DNA of 64,000 bases. It comes from Ctenosaura bakeri. Taxonomy: Eukaryota > Chordata > Lepidosauria > Squamata > Iguanidae. The stretch spans positions 248,001 to 312,000 of the forward strand of contig CAOLHI010002540.1 of NCBI GenBank assembly GCA_948474755.1. Reading direction: 5' to 3'. The notes below the pieces were generated by a model. The model was not told where the DNA came from. It was given only the letters and a program-made list of their open reading frames with translations, and ran no database searches. The number at the start of each line of letters is the position of its first letter. Position 1 is the first letter of the stretch. Shown in pieces: positions 1 to 10,303 of the stretch. The position numbers and the translations under genes are program-made.

Positions 1-628
1 AGGGGGAGAGCAATGAAAAGTACCCTGTGCCCCACAGAACACATGGCCATGAAATCCATCTCTCTGACCAGTGGCCAGCGCTTCTCCTGGCTATCGGTCT
101 ACAATAACCACTCCAGGAAGTTTCACGTGCAATTCTCACGCACACACCCAAACCGTGGCCTCTGTCCATCTCCCCCATCCCTCCATCCCACCCTCCAGCA
201 GTCTCCTTTTTTCTTCATACTGTCCCAGCTTCATGGCAGCACTCTCTCAGCCCAAACCGCAAAACTAAAAAAGGCATGCATTCAGTTCTAGTTGCGCTGG
301 TGTAAGACCCACCACAACACAAGTGGAATCCCCATCCCCCAATAAGGTAAAATGGGACATGCACTCCTTGGTGGCCACGTTCCCAAAAATTTTATCCGGC
401 CATCCTCGATCTGGTCTCCACTTCAGCAGAAAGGAGGCTGTTACAGCCCAAAACCCCAAACCACACTACTAGACACCGGCCTTAAATCCTGGGGCCACAC
501 TCTCAAGCCTAGAGAGTACAACAGCTGCCAAGGGAGCATGGGACATGCATAAGGAGCATGTACAGGTGTTCATGTTACATACCTATGAAAATTAACTGTT
601 CTGGTTTTTATCCCACCACTTACAGATC

Positions 629-1330
629 ATGGATGGTTTCCAGCAGATGGGTTTCCCTCAATGCATCGGGGCGGTGGGTGGAACACACATCCCAGTCCGA
701 CCCCCGAAAGGAAGATGGGTGGAGTTCGTGAACAGGAAGAGCTCCTTCTCCATACTCCTGCAGGGAATGGTGGATCATTCAGGAACGTTTGTGGACATTG
801 TGCTGGGATATACTGGAAGAACGCATGATGCGTTTGTTTTCCGGCATTCTTCCCTGTGGCACGCCATGGAGGCTGGAAGGTTCATCCCAGGAAACCCAAC
901 CATAACCATTGGCAGTGTTGCAATTGGCCCTGATCCTGGGCGATGCTGCATACCCCCTTTCCCAGTGGCTGATGAAGCCATATGGAGGACATCTCAACCC
1001 GAAACAGATGGCCTACAACAGGGTCTTCAACCATTGCCGCAATGTTGTGGAACGGGCATTTGGGAGGCTCAAGGTGTGATGGGGCTGTCTTTTGGCACTT
1101 TGACTGTCTCGGAGAAGAACTACCTCCCGGTGTTGTCGGCTTGCATGGTTCTTCACAACGTCTGCGAGACCAAAGGCCACATTCTGCACCCTGACCTTGC
1201 AACACCACCCCCACTAAGTCTCCCACCCAGCACAGGGGAATGTCGTCCTCATGCCTCAGGAAGGAGGCTCCATGAAGGAGAAATGGTGAGGAATGCCATA
1301 GCAACCCTCATAGCTGGCGACAGCGAATAG
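629..1330 (+). pseudogene. Harbinger-type DDE transposase, C-terminal part, inactivated
   Basis: The enzyme family cuts and joins transposon ends in the nucleus using three acidic residues. The reading has the first-acid block as IGAVGGTHIPV, where families have D before GTH: a GAT-to-GGT type change removes the first catalytic acid. The second block GRTHDAFVF keeps its D. The third block (an ERAFGRLK-type motif, nucleotides about 1045-1075) lies in another frame, so there are frame breaks near 920-935 and again near 1080-1105, after which SEKN and CMVLHNVCE return to the first frame. The open frame is 233 residues; whole proteins of this family are roughly 350-400, and the N-terminal helix-turn-helix region is missing here. 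A polyadenylation signal follows. It cannot encode a working transposase as it stands. Confidence 0.85.
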
Positions 1331-1485
1331 CGGAGGCTGCACGCTTCCGACAAAGTTTTATTTGGTTACCTGTTAAATTTGAAACTGGTTCCTAGTGCCA
1401 TGAACCCGAATTTAAAGCTTTATGCTTGTTACACATTTAAGTGCCTTTTCACTCAGTTGACATTATCCAGAAATACTGGTTTGTA

Positions 1486-1533
1486 AATAAAGTGTTCATA
1501 CTTTTGTTTGAAATGCCGTTGTGTTTTTTTATT
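1486..1533. promoter_or_regulatory. Convergent polyadenylation signals
   Basis: AATAAA on the plus strand at 1486-1491 lies 156 bp after the transposase stop. AATAAA on the minus strand (TTTATT at 1528-1533) lies downstream of the Myb-like gene stop at 1689. The two genes converge, and their predicted 3' ends overlap or nearly touch. Confidence 0.5.
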
Positions 1534-1688
1534 GTTTAACATTATGTAAAAGAAAAGGAAAACAGAAGTAACAACCTTGAATCTTTTGCCCTTTGCAATA
1601 CAAACACCCACCCACCAATTAACTTCTCAGGGGAAATAAAATGGAAAACAACTTTATGGAGGTTCCTGTAACATGGGGTAAGAAAGGC

Positions 1689-3786
1689 TTAGGGGCTGAA
1701 ATGGGGGCGGGTTTTTTTGACCCTGGGAACCTTTGCTCTTGGTGCTTGCTGCTGCAGGGAAGATGTTGATGTGCTCGCCACAGCTAGGTTCTCACTATTC
1801 CCCGCAACTGCTGGGTCTGCGACCGCAGGTGTGCCACCCATTGCTGGGACTCTAGCTATTCTTCCTGACATCACACCAGCGATCTCAGACATTGATGTGG
1901 CGCACACCGTTAGGAGGGAGAGGATCTCCTGCCGCTCCTCCACCGCCGTGGCACTTTCCTGTTGCATCTGGTCACACTCCCTGGCATGCTGATCCCAGTT
2001 TAGTTCATCCTGCTCCTGTATGAAGTCAATGGTGGCTCTCACAGCGGAAAGGGTGTCAGCACGGCCCACTATTCCACCCCTGTTCTTGGACATCCTGAGC
2101 TGTGACATTGGGGGCATTCTCGTCATCGGAATTTGGATTTGGCTGTCCGGGGTTGCATTGGGTGCCTCATCTAGAGAGATAAAAATTTAAAAGACATTAA
2201 CAGGAGTAGAGGTATGATGATAACAAGCACTTTCCTACAGGCATGCATGGCCACAGGTGGGCTCCTTGGTACAACATTAATATTACTCTGCCATTATGAG
2301 CTGTGATGAAAAACACCGAACAATTGCCAACATGGCAGTCCTTTCATGCCTTTTGGTGTCTGCAACTGCCAGGGATGCAGCACAAAATTTTCATATTGGG
2401 GTTTGGCAAAAAGGAACAGGGAACGAGCCATGTCCTGCTCCCTGCCCTCAAATTCCATCATATCTGACAAGTAAAAGTGATAGCTTGTAGATGTGCTCCC
2501 TGAGTGCAATGCCCCCACTGTGAAGGAGAACACACACAGACAGTGCTTTTCACTATGCACCTTGCGGTAAGTGCTATTACCCCGCAGTAAAAATAATTGC
2601 TTCCTGTACAAGGAGAAAATACTGCCATAATAGCTGTGGGGAAGGGCAATAGATCAATCACACCTGCGGCTGTCGTGCTATTACTCTCCGGTCTGGAGGT
2701 TTCCGCCTGCACTGGCGTGGAGCAGCTTTGATCCATCCCTGTATGGAGATACAAGTAATGATTTGGACTTGGCATCATGGCGAACACATTGGATTTGCTG
2801 TGACATTATAAAGTTTTTGAAGCACTGTCCCATCCTGGATCTGCCCCTGGGAAGCACATCTCAGTTCTAAATGGTGGGGATTCACTCACGTGCATTCCCT
2901 CAACAAATGCTCAGGAGTGCACAATGGAGAGCCAGGGATAAACGGAGCCCAGCATGCTGCATCCAGAATCTTTTGGAAGGGCCCACCGCTGTGGCAGATG
3001 TGCATTTGCGTGGCACCACATGCACCATGCTTCCAGGTTGAGGGTGCTTACTTGGAAATATCCTCCACAAATGTGGGTTTGTGTGCAAATTAACCAGAGC
3101 AAGTGCAAATCTTTCAGGGGGAGGGGGTGAGAGTGGCAGTTCTTTCCTAGCGACATATCCTACAAGGCTTACCTGATGTGTCAGCATCAGAAGACCCCCG
3201 TGAGCTGTCCTCAAATAGCTCCTGACTCATCTGCTGGTCCCCCCCTAAAAAAGAAAGGAGACATGAAAGAGCCCTATGAAAACATTTAGGGGAAAGCTGA
3301 AACCTGCAACTCTGGTTCGAACATACTTTCTGCTGCCCTTTGAACATCCACAGCTTGCGTGCAATCTTTTGCCACCTGCAAGCTCTCTACCACTCTGGGT
3401 GGATGGGTACTTGTGTCCCCCTCCAATATCCTAGAGAGCTCCTCAAAATATGAACATTGGACACTAGCTGCTCCCATTCTTTTATTGGCCGCCACTGCGT
3501 TACGGTAGTCTAGTCGAAGTCTTTTGGTCTTCGTCCTGCACTCCTCCACATAACGTTTATGTCCTCGCCTATTCATTTCACTGGCTATGTCCTCGAATAT
3601 TTCTATGTTCCTATAGGACTCCTGGAGGTCCCTTTGAAACTGCCGCTCGCCCCAAACATCCAGCAAGTCTCTTATCTCAGCTGGGCGCCAGGCCACACCT
3701 CTTCCTTTGGCTGGTCTCTTCCTAATAACAAAACCTCCCTCCTCTAGGCTACCAACATTGCCCTGAGTGGACTTCCCGCTTTCCAT
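1689..3786 (-). CDS. Myb/SANT-like DNA-binding protein of Harbinger type, four exons, apparently intact
   Basis: Inferred exons on the minus strand are 3786-3327, 3244-3173, 2738-2664 and 2170-1689. Introns begin GTATGT, GTAAGC and GTGTGA and end in AG. All three junctions fall in phase 1, and the joined frame has no stop for 362 residues. Residues 33-122 form a Myb/SANT-like (Myb_DNA-bind_4) domain: W33, the block LLDVWGE (41-47), YRN (58-60), a basic EECRTKTKRLR helix (81-91) and YFEEL (113-117). Residues 19-31 are basic. The C-terminal exon is predicted helical and rich in Q and E, then S/A/V/P-rich with a basic end. In this transposon family such a protein binds the terminal repeats and escorts the transposase to DNA. 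Splice sites are my reading; no transcript was available. It may be a transposon gene that escaped decay or a co-opted one. Confidence 0.72.
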
Positions 3787-4264
3787 TTTTCCTTTTTAGT
3801 TTGGACTTTTCCGCTTTGCAAACCTTTTCCCCCCACGTTCCCAGGCACTCCAGATCAAAATGGCTCCTCCCAATTCTGCCCTGAGCAGTTCCTTCTTGGC
3901 ACCCGCTCGTGCATGCACAGATCCATCGGACGTTGAATGGCAGTGCCGCGAAACCCCTACGGGGATAGCAGGGGTACTGCATCCATTTTGAATGGTTGGA
4001 GAGTTTGGAGGACAGTTTTTGCTGCCAGCTTTTCTGAATTTTCCTCTTCTTTTGCCCATTGAAATTCCTCCTTTGGCCCCAGTTTCTCATTTCTCTTTCA
4101 ATTCTCCCCCTTTCTATCTCAGCTTGGTTTTCTGCCTTCTTTTTCTCTCCCCCTTTTGTCCTTCGCCTTTTCCCTCTTTCCCAAGTTTTTTTTGCAGGAA
4201 CTCTTTCCTCAGCTTGTTGGTTTGGTTTTGTTTTTTTGGTGGGTGTGTCTGCATTTGTGGTGTA
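3787..4264. promoter_or_regulatory. Candidate bidirectional promoter between two Myb-like genes
   Basis: The 478 bp between the two divergent start codons must hold the 5' ends of both. The part next to the plus-strand gene (about 4020-4260) is strongly pyrimidine-rich on the plus strand, with long T/C tracts. A CCCATTGAAA box on the plus strand lies near 4056. No clear TATA box was seen. Several long frames read across it, but their composition is low-complexity and they are not credible proteins. Confidence 0.4.
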
Positions 4265-4606
4265 ATGGAGCAGGAGGGTAGCAACTGGTCCGAGTTCAAG
4301 ACCAGGGAAATGTTGGCAATGGCCAGATGGTGCGGCGGGGTGCGTGTGCTTATGCATGGAAACACACATGCAAATGATGTGCACTTCGAAACAATTGTGC
4401 AATGCTTAATGAGGCATGGGCATGACAGGACTGCAGCCGAGGTACGGGCAAGGTTCAACAGTGTGAAGAGGACATTCTACGTGGCCATGCAAAGGTACCA
4501 CAGCCACTCACCCCAACCTGCAAGGCCCCCCTTCTTCTCAGCTATGTTGAGTTTGTGGAGGGCAGCGGGCTGCCCTACCTGGCCAGCTCAGCCCAGACAT
4601 GAGTAA
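4265..4606 (+). CDS. Second Myb/SANT-like protein, first coding exon
   Basis: The frame from ATG 4265 (G at +4, a fair start context) gives 113 residues. It shows the Myb/SANT-like pattern: W8, F11 and an REML helix at about 14-17, the motif RTAAEVRARFNSVKR at about residues 57-71, then PPFFSAMLSLWR at about 89-100 and a final W. It differs clearly from the neighbouring minus-strand Myb gene, so it is not a simple duplicate. The frame ends at TAA 4604-4606, but GTAATG overlapping that stop could be a splice donor. Two exon-like blocks and a polyadenylation signal follow. The role is inferred: DNA binding for the transposon, or regulation of it. Confidence 0.55.
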   Translation: MEQEGSNWSEFKTREMLAMARWCGGVRVLMHGNTHANDVHFETIVQCLMRHGHDRTAAEVRARFNSVKRTFYVAMQRYHSHSPQPARPPFFSAMLSLWRAAGCPTWPAQPRHE

Positions 4607-4737
4607 TGTTCCCTCCCATCCCCCCACTGCAATCAAAACCTAATTGGAAGGAGTAGTGTGCCATCCATACACGGAGGCCTGCTCCTTGTCTATGACATCT
4701 GAACACACAATTAAATTCACATGTGCTACTTGCAAAG

Positions 4738-5063
4738 GTAGAAGATGCCATGAGGCCGGCCACCAACCACAGCACGATCTACAAAATGTTCCAGAGATGG
4801 AAGGTAGGCACACATGTATTTAGAAGTGCTTATCACTATCAGTGTGTGACTTCTACCATCGTCCTCTGTGTACATCAGTATTGACAGTAACAGGAGGACT
4901 GGTTTCATTTTGCTTCTCCAAATGATTTCAGGAGCGCCATGTTGTGCCAATGCAATTACTGTTGTGGTCTCTTCATATAGAGCAAGAAAACATTGCTGTT
5001 CAGGAAACCCCAGGGATGGAGGAGAAGCCAGAAGAAGGAGGACCCAGCTGTGTTCAGGATTAG
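4738..5063 (+). other. Two exon-like blocks downstream of Myb-like gene 2
   Basis: Block 4738-4803 is preceded by AG and followed by GTAGGC. Block 4932-5063 is preceded by TTTCAG. Read together they join in phase 0 into 65 codons (ending in a glutamate-rich EEKPEEGG stretch) and stop at TAG 5061-5063. The link to the preceding exon is unresolved: the only donor near its end is in phase 2. Using acceptor 4740-4741 instead gives another open reading that continues to 5113. Either could be the C-terminus of Myb-like gene 2. Confidence 0.35.
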
Positions 5064-5171
5064 CAACCTTATGTCGAGTGAAACATTTGTGTTTACCCCC
5101 CACGCTTTTTTGAAATCCACCACCACCCCACTGTTACTAATTGTTAAGGGCACTTTGTTAAATAATAGTTT

Positions 5172-5177
5172 ATTAAA
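5172..5177 (+). promoter_or_regulatory. Polyadenylation signal ATTAAA
   Basis: ATTAAA stands in an AT-rich stretch about 110 bp after the stop of the last exon-like block, which fits the 3' end of Myb-like gene 2. Confidence 0.35.
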
Positions 5178-5509
5178 GAATTTTTTACTATGTAGATTAT
5201 CACGTCTCTTTCATGTGCCCTTCCATGGTGGCCGCAAAGGCCTCCCTGCCGCAAAGGCCTCCCAAGCCCATGTTTTCCTATGTCTTACAGTTTGTGTGTC
5301 ATTGCCAGGGTTTCTTGCGGTGGGAAAGAGTGATGCGAGGGATGCAGCACGAGTGGCGAAGTGGAAGAAAGATTGGAGTTCCTGTGTCACGATGTAGCTC
5401 TGGTTCCAGACTTCCTGGAGTGCTTGACTCTGGCACAGAGCCAAGAGAGTGTGCTCTGGTGCCCTTCTATACAGCCTTCATCCCCACCAGTGTCAGGGAA
5501 GGGAGTGTC

Positions 5510-6110
5510 GCAGTAATTTTCCCTTCCTGTGTGCTGCATGAAAGCGCACTTGGCACAATGTCACCCAAGTCCAGAAAAGCTGTCCACACAGGGAGGAGTA
5601 CATGTCGCTTTGTGCGCCTGTGGAGAAAGGGCAGCGTTAATTGGCATTTCCACAAATCCATTCCCAAATCCCTACCCTAATGCTTAGTCAGTGTGATTTT
5701 TGAAGAAGGTTGCATTACCTTTACTGTCGCTGCAGTGGCCAGGAAGCGGTGCCATTTCACCAAGGTCCAGGAAAGCTGTCTTCACGGGGAGGACTCCATG
5801 TCCCATTGTTCGCCTGTGGAGAGAGGGCAGCGTTAATTGGTCTTCTCATGCTTTTTTTCCCTAGCCACACTTGTATTCCTGGCCATAGTGATATTACAGG
5901 AGGGTTGCAGAGCTCTTTCTGCCACTGCAGTGGCCAGGAAGCGGTGCTATTCCACCAAGGTCCAGGAAAGCTGTCTTCAGGGGGAGGACTCCATGTGCCA
6001 TTGTTGGCCTGTGGAGAGAGGGCAGCATTAAGTGGTCATCCCATGCTTTTTTCCCTGGCCTCACCTGTATTCCTGGCCATTGTGATATTACAGGGGCGTT
6101 AACTGGTCAT
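5510..6110. repeat. Tandem array of about 195-bp units with exon-like edges on the minus strand
   Basis: The landmark CCTGTGGAGA occurs at 5617, 5813 and 6008, spacings of 196 and 195 bp. A fourth, shortened copy ends near 6110. On the minus strand each landmark reads as a pyrimidine tract ending CTCTCTCCACAG or close to it, a good splice acceptor, followed by related sequence containing CAGGAAGCGGTG or a diverged form (on the plus strand). In the oldest unit the minus-strand frame stays open to about 5467. No protein family was recognised. Confidence 0.6.
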
Positions 6111-7047
6111 CCCCCTCCCTCCCTCCCCACCAAAAAAGAGGGGGCAGAGGGGAAGACATCCACATCACAAATCCAGGCTGACCCTCTTTGGAACACTAAC
6201 CTCTTTTCACTTCCCCCCACACACACATTCTGCTCCCTGCTGCAAAGGCCTCCCAAGCCCGTTTACACCCATGCTCTGGTCATTGTGGGGCAAGAGGCAT
6301 GAGAGCTCCACAGTGGTTTTCCTGAGCAACAGCGCCATTAATAAGTACAAATTAAACGGTGAGGCTTCACACGGGGCCCCTGGCCAGCCCCCATGCCGCC
6401 CTTTCTCCACTGCCCTCAAGGCTGGCAAGCAAAGGACACCCCCCCTCGACTCTGCCAGCCCCCCAGCACCCACATCCAAATGCCCCTCCTGGGGTTTTAA
6501 CAGGCGGATGTCTCAAGAGGAGACTTCCCTTTGACGTGACTTGCCCAAGGCCGCCCCCCCCCAAGTAAAGGGCCCCACAACGGAATATCCCCAGCCACCT
6601 GAACTGCCAACAGCACAATGCACTCATGCAGTAATCGTAAAGTGCTAAGGAAAGGAATAAACTGATTAATTTTATCAAAACCGCATACCTGCAATCTTTT
6701 TTCCTTTTTCTTGCTGCAGCTAACTGCTTTCCAAGGATTAAAAAATGGCGCCGTACTGTTCTTTGTGGGACAGACGTACCGCTGAAGCTGGCCGCACCCA
6801 CAGCCCGCCCTCCATTGATCTCATGGGTGAATCAGTGCACATCTTCACTTCTATACCACCGAGCAGGAACTCGGTAGCGTGGTTTGGGGAAAAAAACCCA
6901 AATTTTTTCCGGTTTTTGAAAAGCACACACGACTGCAAGTTGGCGGTATCTCTGCGCAGATTGAGGTGTGGAATGAAAAAATTATATACAACCCAGGATT
7001 CCCCAAGGTGTAGAAGACACCCGTTAGAGGTCGCCCTGCCCTGATTT

Positions 7048-7073
7048 AATTACTCCGTGTGAAAAGGGCCTTA
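7048..7073. repeat. Right terminal sequence of the Harbinger-like element plus TTA
   Basis: Bases 7057-7070 read GTGTGAAAAGGGCC and are followed by TTA. Read inward from the right the end is GGCCCTTTTCACAC, nearly the same as the ends of about ten short elements further along the window. The left partner is outside. Confidence 0.65.
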
Positions 7074-7773
7074 GTTAAACAATTACACCAAAGTACTAAA
7101 TCCATTCTTTTATACCATAGCTATTGATTGTTACTAATTTTTTATCATCTATCATGGTAATTATCTACTTATCTAGTTACTTATTATCTACTTCATTAAT
7201 TTTCCAGGTAAAATCCTTATTAGCCTATTCTGTATTCTGCATTCAGTAATATAATATTTTCTTATAATAATAGGCAATCAACAGAATAGTAATACAATGA
7301 ATCAATGATAAAAAGTAGCAAACATCAAAAATTAATAACAACCACCTGTAGAAAATAACCTTTAAAAGCAACAAACAAAACACATCTTTTAATACTAGTT
7401 TAACACTTTCTTCATTCATCTTTTTAAAAAATCAGTCAACCATTTCCATTCAGAAACAAATTCCTTTTTGTGCTCTGCCTTTTACCCTGTACCTAAGTTG
7501 TCCATTTCCACAATTCCCATCAGTCTACAAAAAACAAACAAAAAAAAGTGTGCAGTTTTGAAGACTATTCACAGCCCAGGATCTGTTTCTGCAAATAAAT
7601 CACTAAATGAATAATCTTTTTTTCCCCTCTTTTTATTCAGTAAGCAGTATTTTCTGCACAAATTGAGCATCCTAAATAGAAAATGGCATTTTATGTGAAG
7701 ATATTATATTTTCTATAGAAGAAATGCTACTTTCTGTGCATGACAGAGCATTTGTACTCTCTTCCAGCTGTAC
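7074..7773. other. AT-rich stretch without a gene
   Basis: No coding frame or clear element is visible in 7074-7560. From about 7570 to 7745 there are short repeated motifs of the kind TTTTCTGTGCA, shared with several other places in the window. Confidence 0.5.
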
Positions 7774-8714
7774 GGCTCTTTCCACAGCTTACTGGATCCT
7801 GGTGATGTCCCGTGAGGATCTCAGTAGATCCTCTCTGGGACGAGAGAATGACAGGAGTGCTGCCCTCTGCACCGGCTGCCTCCATGAATGGAGGAAGTTT
7901 GATGGCACTGCCTCTTCTTTCCTCAGCACAGCCAGGCACTGTCACAGGGTGTGCTAGGGCAGGAAGTACAGCTTCAAGGACCTCCTCACAGTAGGTAAGT
8001 GTGGGAGGGTGGTGGGAGGTCTGTGCAATTACCAGTCATTGATGGCTAAAACCTGTAAATGATTTAAAGCATGATTGTACTGTCCTAAGAACGAGGGGAA
8101 AAATAAAGGAAAGCCAGCCAAGGAAAACTCTATATAGATAAGCAGAGATAGCTCCGCACAGCTGTCAAAGTGTGCCAAGCTGCAGAGAACATCTTTAGCA
8201 GCAAATGCACTAAGCCACTCACTCAGCTCACTCAGCTTGTAATCTTCCAATGTGGAGGCTCTTTATTCTTTGTCACAAAATATATACAATATTTACAAAG
8301 TCCAGATGGCGATCCAGCATATCTAGCTTACTCTTTCCGGCAAAGCCTCTGGTGACATGCATCAGGCAACATGTGCAACTTGTTGGCTAACTCTCAGCTA
8401 CATTTATAATCACACTAGCTGATGCAATCCTGCCAACCTTTGCATTCTCCTCACACCTGATGCAAACTTCTCCCCTGATTGCTCATCAGCATGACTCAGC
8501 TAAAGTCGCATGGCTTTTCACAGTGCACTTAACAATCCACATCACAACCCACATCACAAAGTATTTTCTACAGGTTTGGTCCAACCTTTACTGACATGCA
8601 CCACCTGGGAATGGGAGAAAGACTGGACCACAATGACATTGTGCATAAGTGTTGTCTGGGTTCCATCCTTCTCCTGTCCCCGATGTGGGATCACAACATC
8701 CTGTGGAAAGGGCC
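7774..8714. mobile_element. Harbinger-type MITE (GGCCC ends), split by an insertion
   Basis: The element begins GGCTCTTTCCACAG and ends CTGTGGAAAGGGCC. Its interior matches, in reverse orientation, the element at 24893-25296 up to about 8088 and again from about 8605, so some 510 bp have been inserted between. The flanks (TAC and TCT) no longer match, as expected for an old copy. Confidence 0.65.
8089..8604 (-). mobile_element. Unclassified insertion, possibly a solo LTR
   Basis: The edges are set by comparing the host element with its relative at 24893. On the minus strand the insert has AATAAAGAGCC near 8260, as an LTR polyadenylation signal would. Clean TG...CA ends and a target duplication were not found, so the class is uncertain. 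Confidence 0.35.
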
Positions 8715-8898
8715 TCTGATTCTATGAATCTGTGTGGGAATGTACGGGAAATAATTGTTTTCTGTTCAGAGTATGCTCTTGGAATTTCTCTCACTTCCCA
8801 GCATTCAAAAAAACTCTTTCCTGACATTTTTTTGGAAAATTGTCAAATAGTCCTTTCATCTCTAATTTGAATCCCTGAAAAAAGGAGCCTCATTCTGA

Positions 8899-9312
8899 GG
8901 CCTTTTCTATATGACAAAGCTCTCCCATGTTGCCCTGTCACAATCCCAGCAGCATCTCTGCCAGGATGGGAATGTGTTCCTAATACTTCTCTCTGCACAC
9001 GACTGACTGCATGTGTAAGGGAGTGCAAGAGACATGATCCATCCTTCCAGGAAGCAACTGGGCTTCTTCCCATGCTGTAGTAGGGAAGCAAGCACATAGA
9101 TTGTTCTTGTGGCTCTTCTGCATGACTGGCTGCAACAAAAGGCTCATACAATCAGTGGTGATTGACAGAGTTTCTGCATCAGTGATATAGCCCACAAATG
9201 TGCTGGTGATGTGAGAAAGGCAGGACCATGATGATGTCATACAGAAATGTCATTGCAGTCCCGCTCTTCTTGTGTCTCCATGCCAGGATGCCATTGTCAT
9301 GTGGAAAGAGCC
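8899..9312. mobile_element. Harbinger-type MITE
   Basis: The element starts GGCCTTTTCTATATG and ends CATGTGGAAAGAGCC, and is flanked by TGA on both sides (8896-8898 and 9313-9315). No coding capacity. Confidence 0.65.
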
Positions 9313-9505
9313 TGAGAATCCCTGAATACATCTGCATTCTTTAATTCTGTGTTAGATAGTTTGATAGCATTTTAGTTGAAGAAAGTCAGTTCATTTAGGC
9401 TTAGATATATGAGGTCTTGCCAGTTCTCAAGACTCAACTGATTTTGTGCTAGCCAGATAGAATAGTGTTCCCCTGGAACAGAATCAGCTAGCAACTGAAT
9501 ATTGA

Positions 9506-9730
9506 CTAGTTCCTCAGGGCTGAAATGCCCTTGATCTTGGTATCAAATACATTGTTTGGAGAATGCTTGATAGAAGCCAGCTCTTGGTTTAGTCTTGGAG
9601 CTAAAGATTTACTGTTTATGACTGATGGCCTATACTGAGTAGCCTTCTGATCATCCTTTGGAAGGGCTACATAGGAAGCCTTATACATTTCTTCTATAGG
9701 CTCTGAGGGGTTGACAATGTGTGAAGCCAT
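9506..9730 (-). other. Small open frame of unknown status
   Basis: This 74-residue frame has a balanced, protein-like composition, rich in K, S, P and E, unlike the low-complexity frames nearby. No family was recognised. It could be a relic of a retrotransposon or a processed gene, or chance. Confidence 0.15.
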
Positions 9731-9985
9731 AGAGTCTTATACCTCAGTCTGCCCTAGGAAAAAAAGTCTTCTGTAGCCTTTAAAAAAATTCAAGTTGGAG
9801 AGATAAAAGCTGAAGTATCCCATTTGATGAAAGCTTCCAAGGTCTCAGTCGCTGTTTGTAAAGGTGGCCTAATTCTGTCATCTTGTGTGGAAGTATTTGG
9901 AGAAATCAACTTTTTGTCATTTAGAAAGGGCTTCTTTATATTATGGTGAAACACTCAGAATGACCCTCTGTTGTACTCACTACAT

Positions 9986-10295
9986 CAGCGCTTTCCAAAT
10001 GGTGTGTTGTGACACATTAGTGTGTTGTCTGAAGTGTGTAGGTGTGTTGCCTACAATCTTGGAAATGTATGTTATTATTTATAAATCATATATTTTAAAA
10101 AAAAACATATGAAAGGTTTTCTTGAGATATGTTGTGTCCCCATACATTTTGTTATTACAATTTATGTATGTGTCCGTATCTCTTATAAGGGGTTAGTTTA
10201 ACCTCCGGTTTGGTTGTAAAACTGAAATTACTGTGTTGCGAAATGATGTATGCTTAAAAAGTATGTCACCAACATAAAAAGTTTAGAAAGCTCTG
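9986..10295. mobile_element. Non-autonomous hAT element with perfect 8-bp target duplication
   Basis: The left end is CAGCGCTTTCCAAA. The right end read inward is CAGAGCTTTCTAAA, 12 of 14 bases the same. CACTACAT precedes (9978-9985) and follows (10296-10303) the 310-bp element exactly. An 8-bp duplication and CAG-starting ends are hallmarks of hAT transposons. Confidence 0.88.
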
Positions 10296-10303
10296 CACTA
10301 CAT

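Larger units (their letters stand above)
1..7070 (+). mobile_element. PIF/Harbinger-like DNA transposon, left end outside window
   Basis: The stretch holds a DDE_Tnp_4-type transposase relic, two Myb/SANT-like genes and a terminal sequence at 7061-7070 followed by TTA, the 3-bp target typical of PIF/Harbinger elements. Gene order is transposase (+), Myb-like gene 1 (-), Myb-like gene 2 (+), tandem array, right end. The first 628 bases hold no convincing gene; a pyrimidine-rich tract and CAG just before the transposase frame (about 605-626) look like a splice acceptor, so upstream exons may lie outside. Bases 6110-7047 are GC-rich, contain C/G runs and no coding frame I trust. That everything up to 7070 is one element is inference: the matching left terminus cannot be seen, and nesting of two related elements remains possible. 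Confidence 0.7.

Noticed and set aside
882..1304. Minus-strand frames opposite the transposase
   Set aside because: Shadow frames of the transposase coding strand.
3749..4606. Long frames across the gap between the two Myb genes (minus 3749-4402; plus 3992-4264)
   Set aside because: Composition follows the pyrimidine/purine strand bias (runs of F, S and P or K, E and R). Only the part from 4265 has a domain pattern.
5213..5680. 155-residue plus-strand frame
   Set aside because: It runs into the tandem array, where the minus strand has the better exon-like signals. No family motif.
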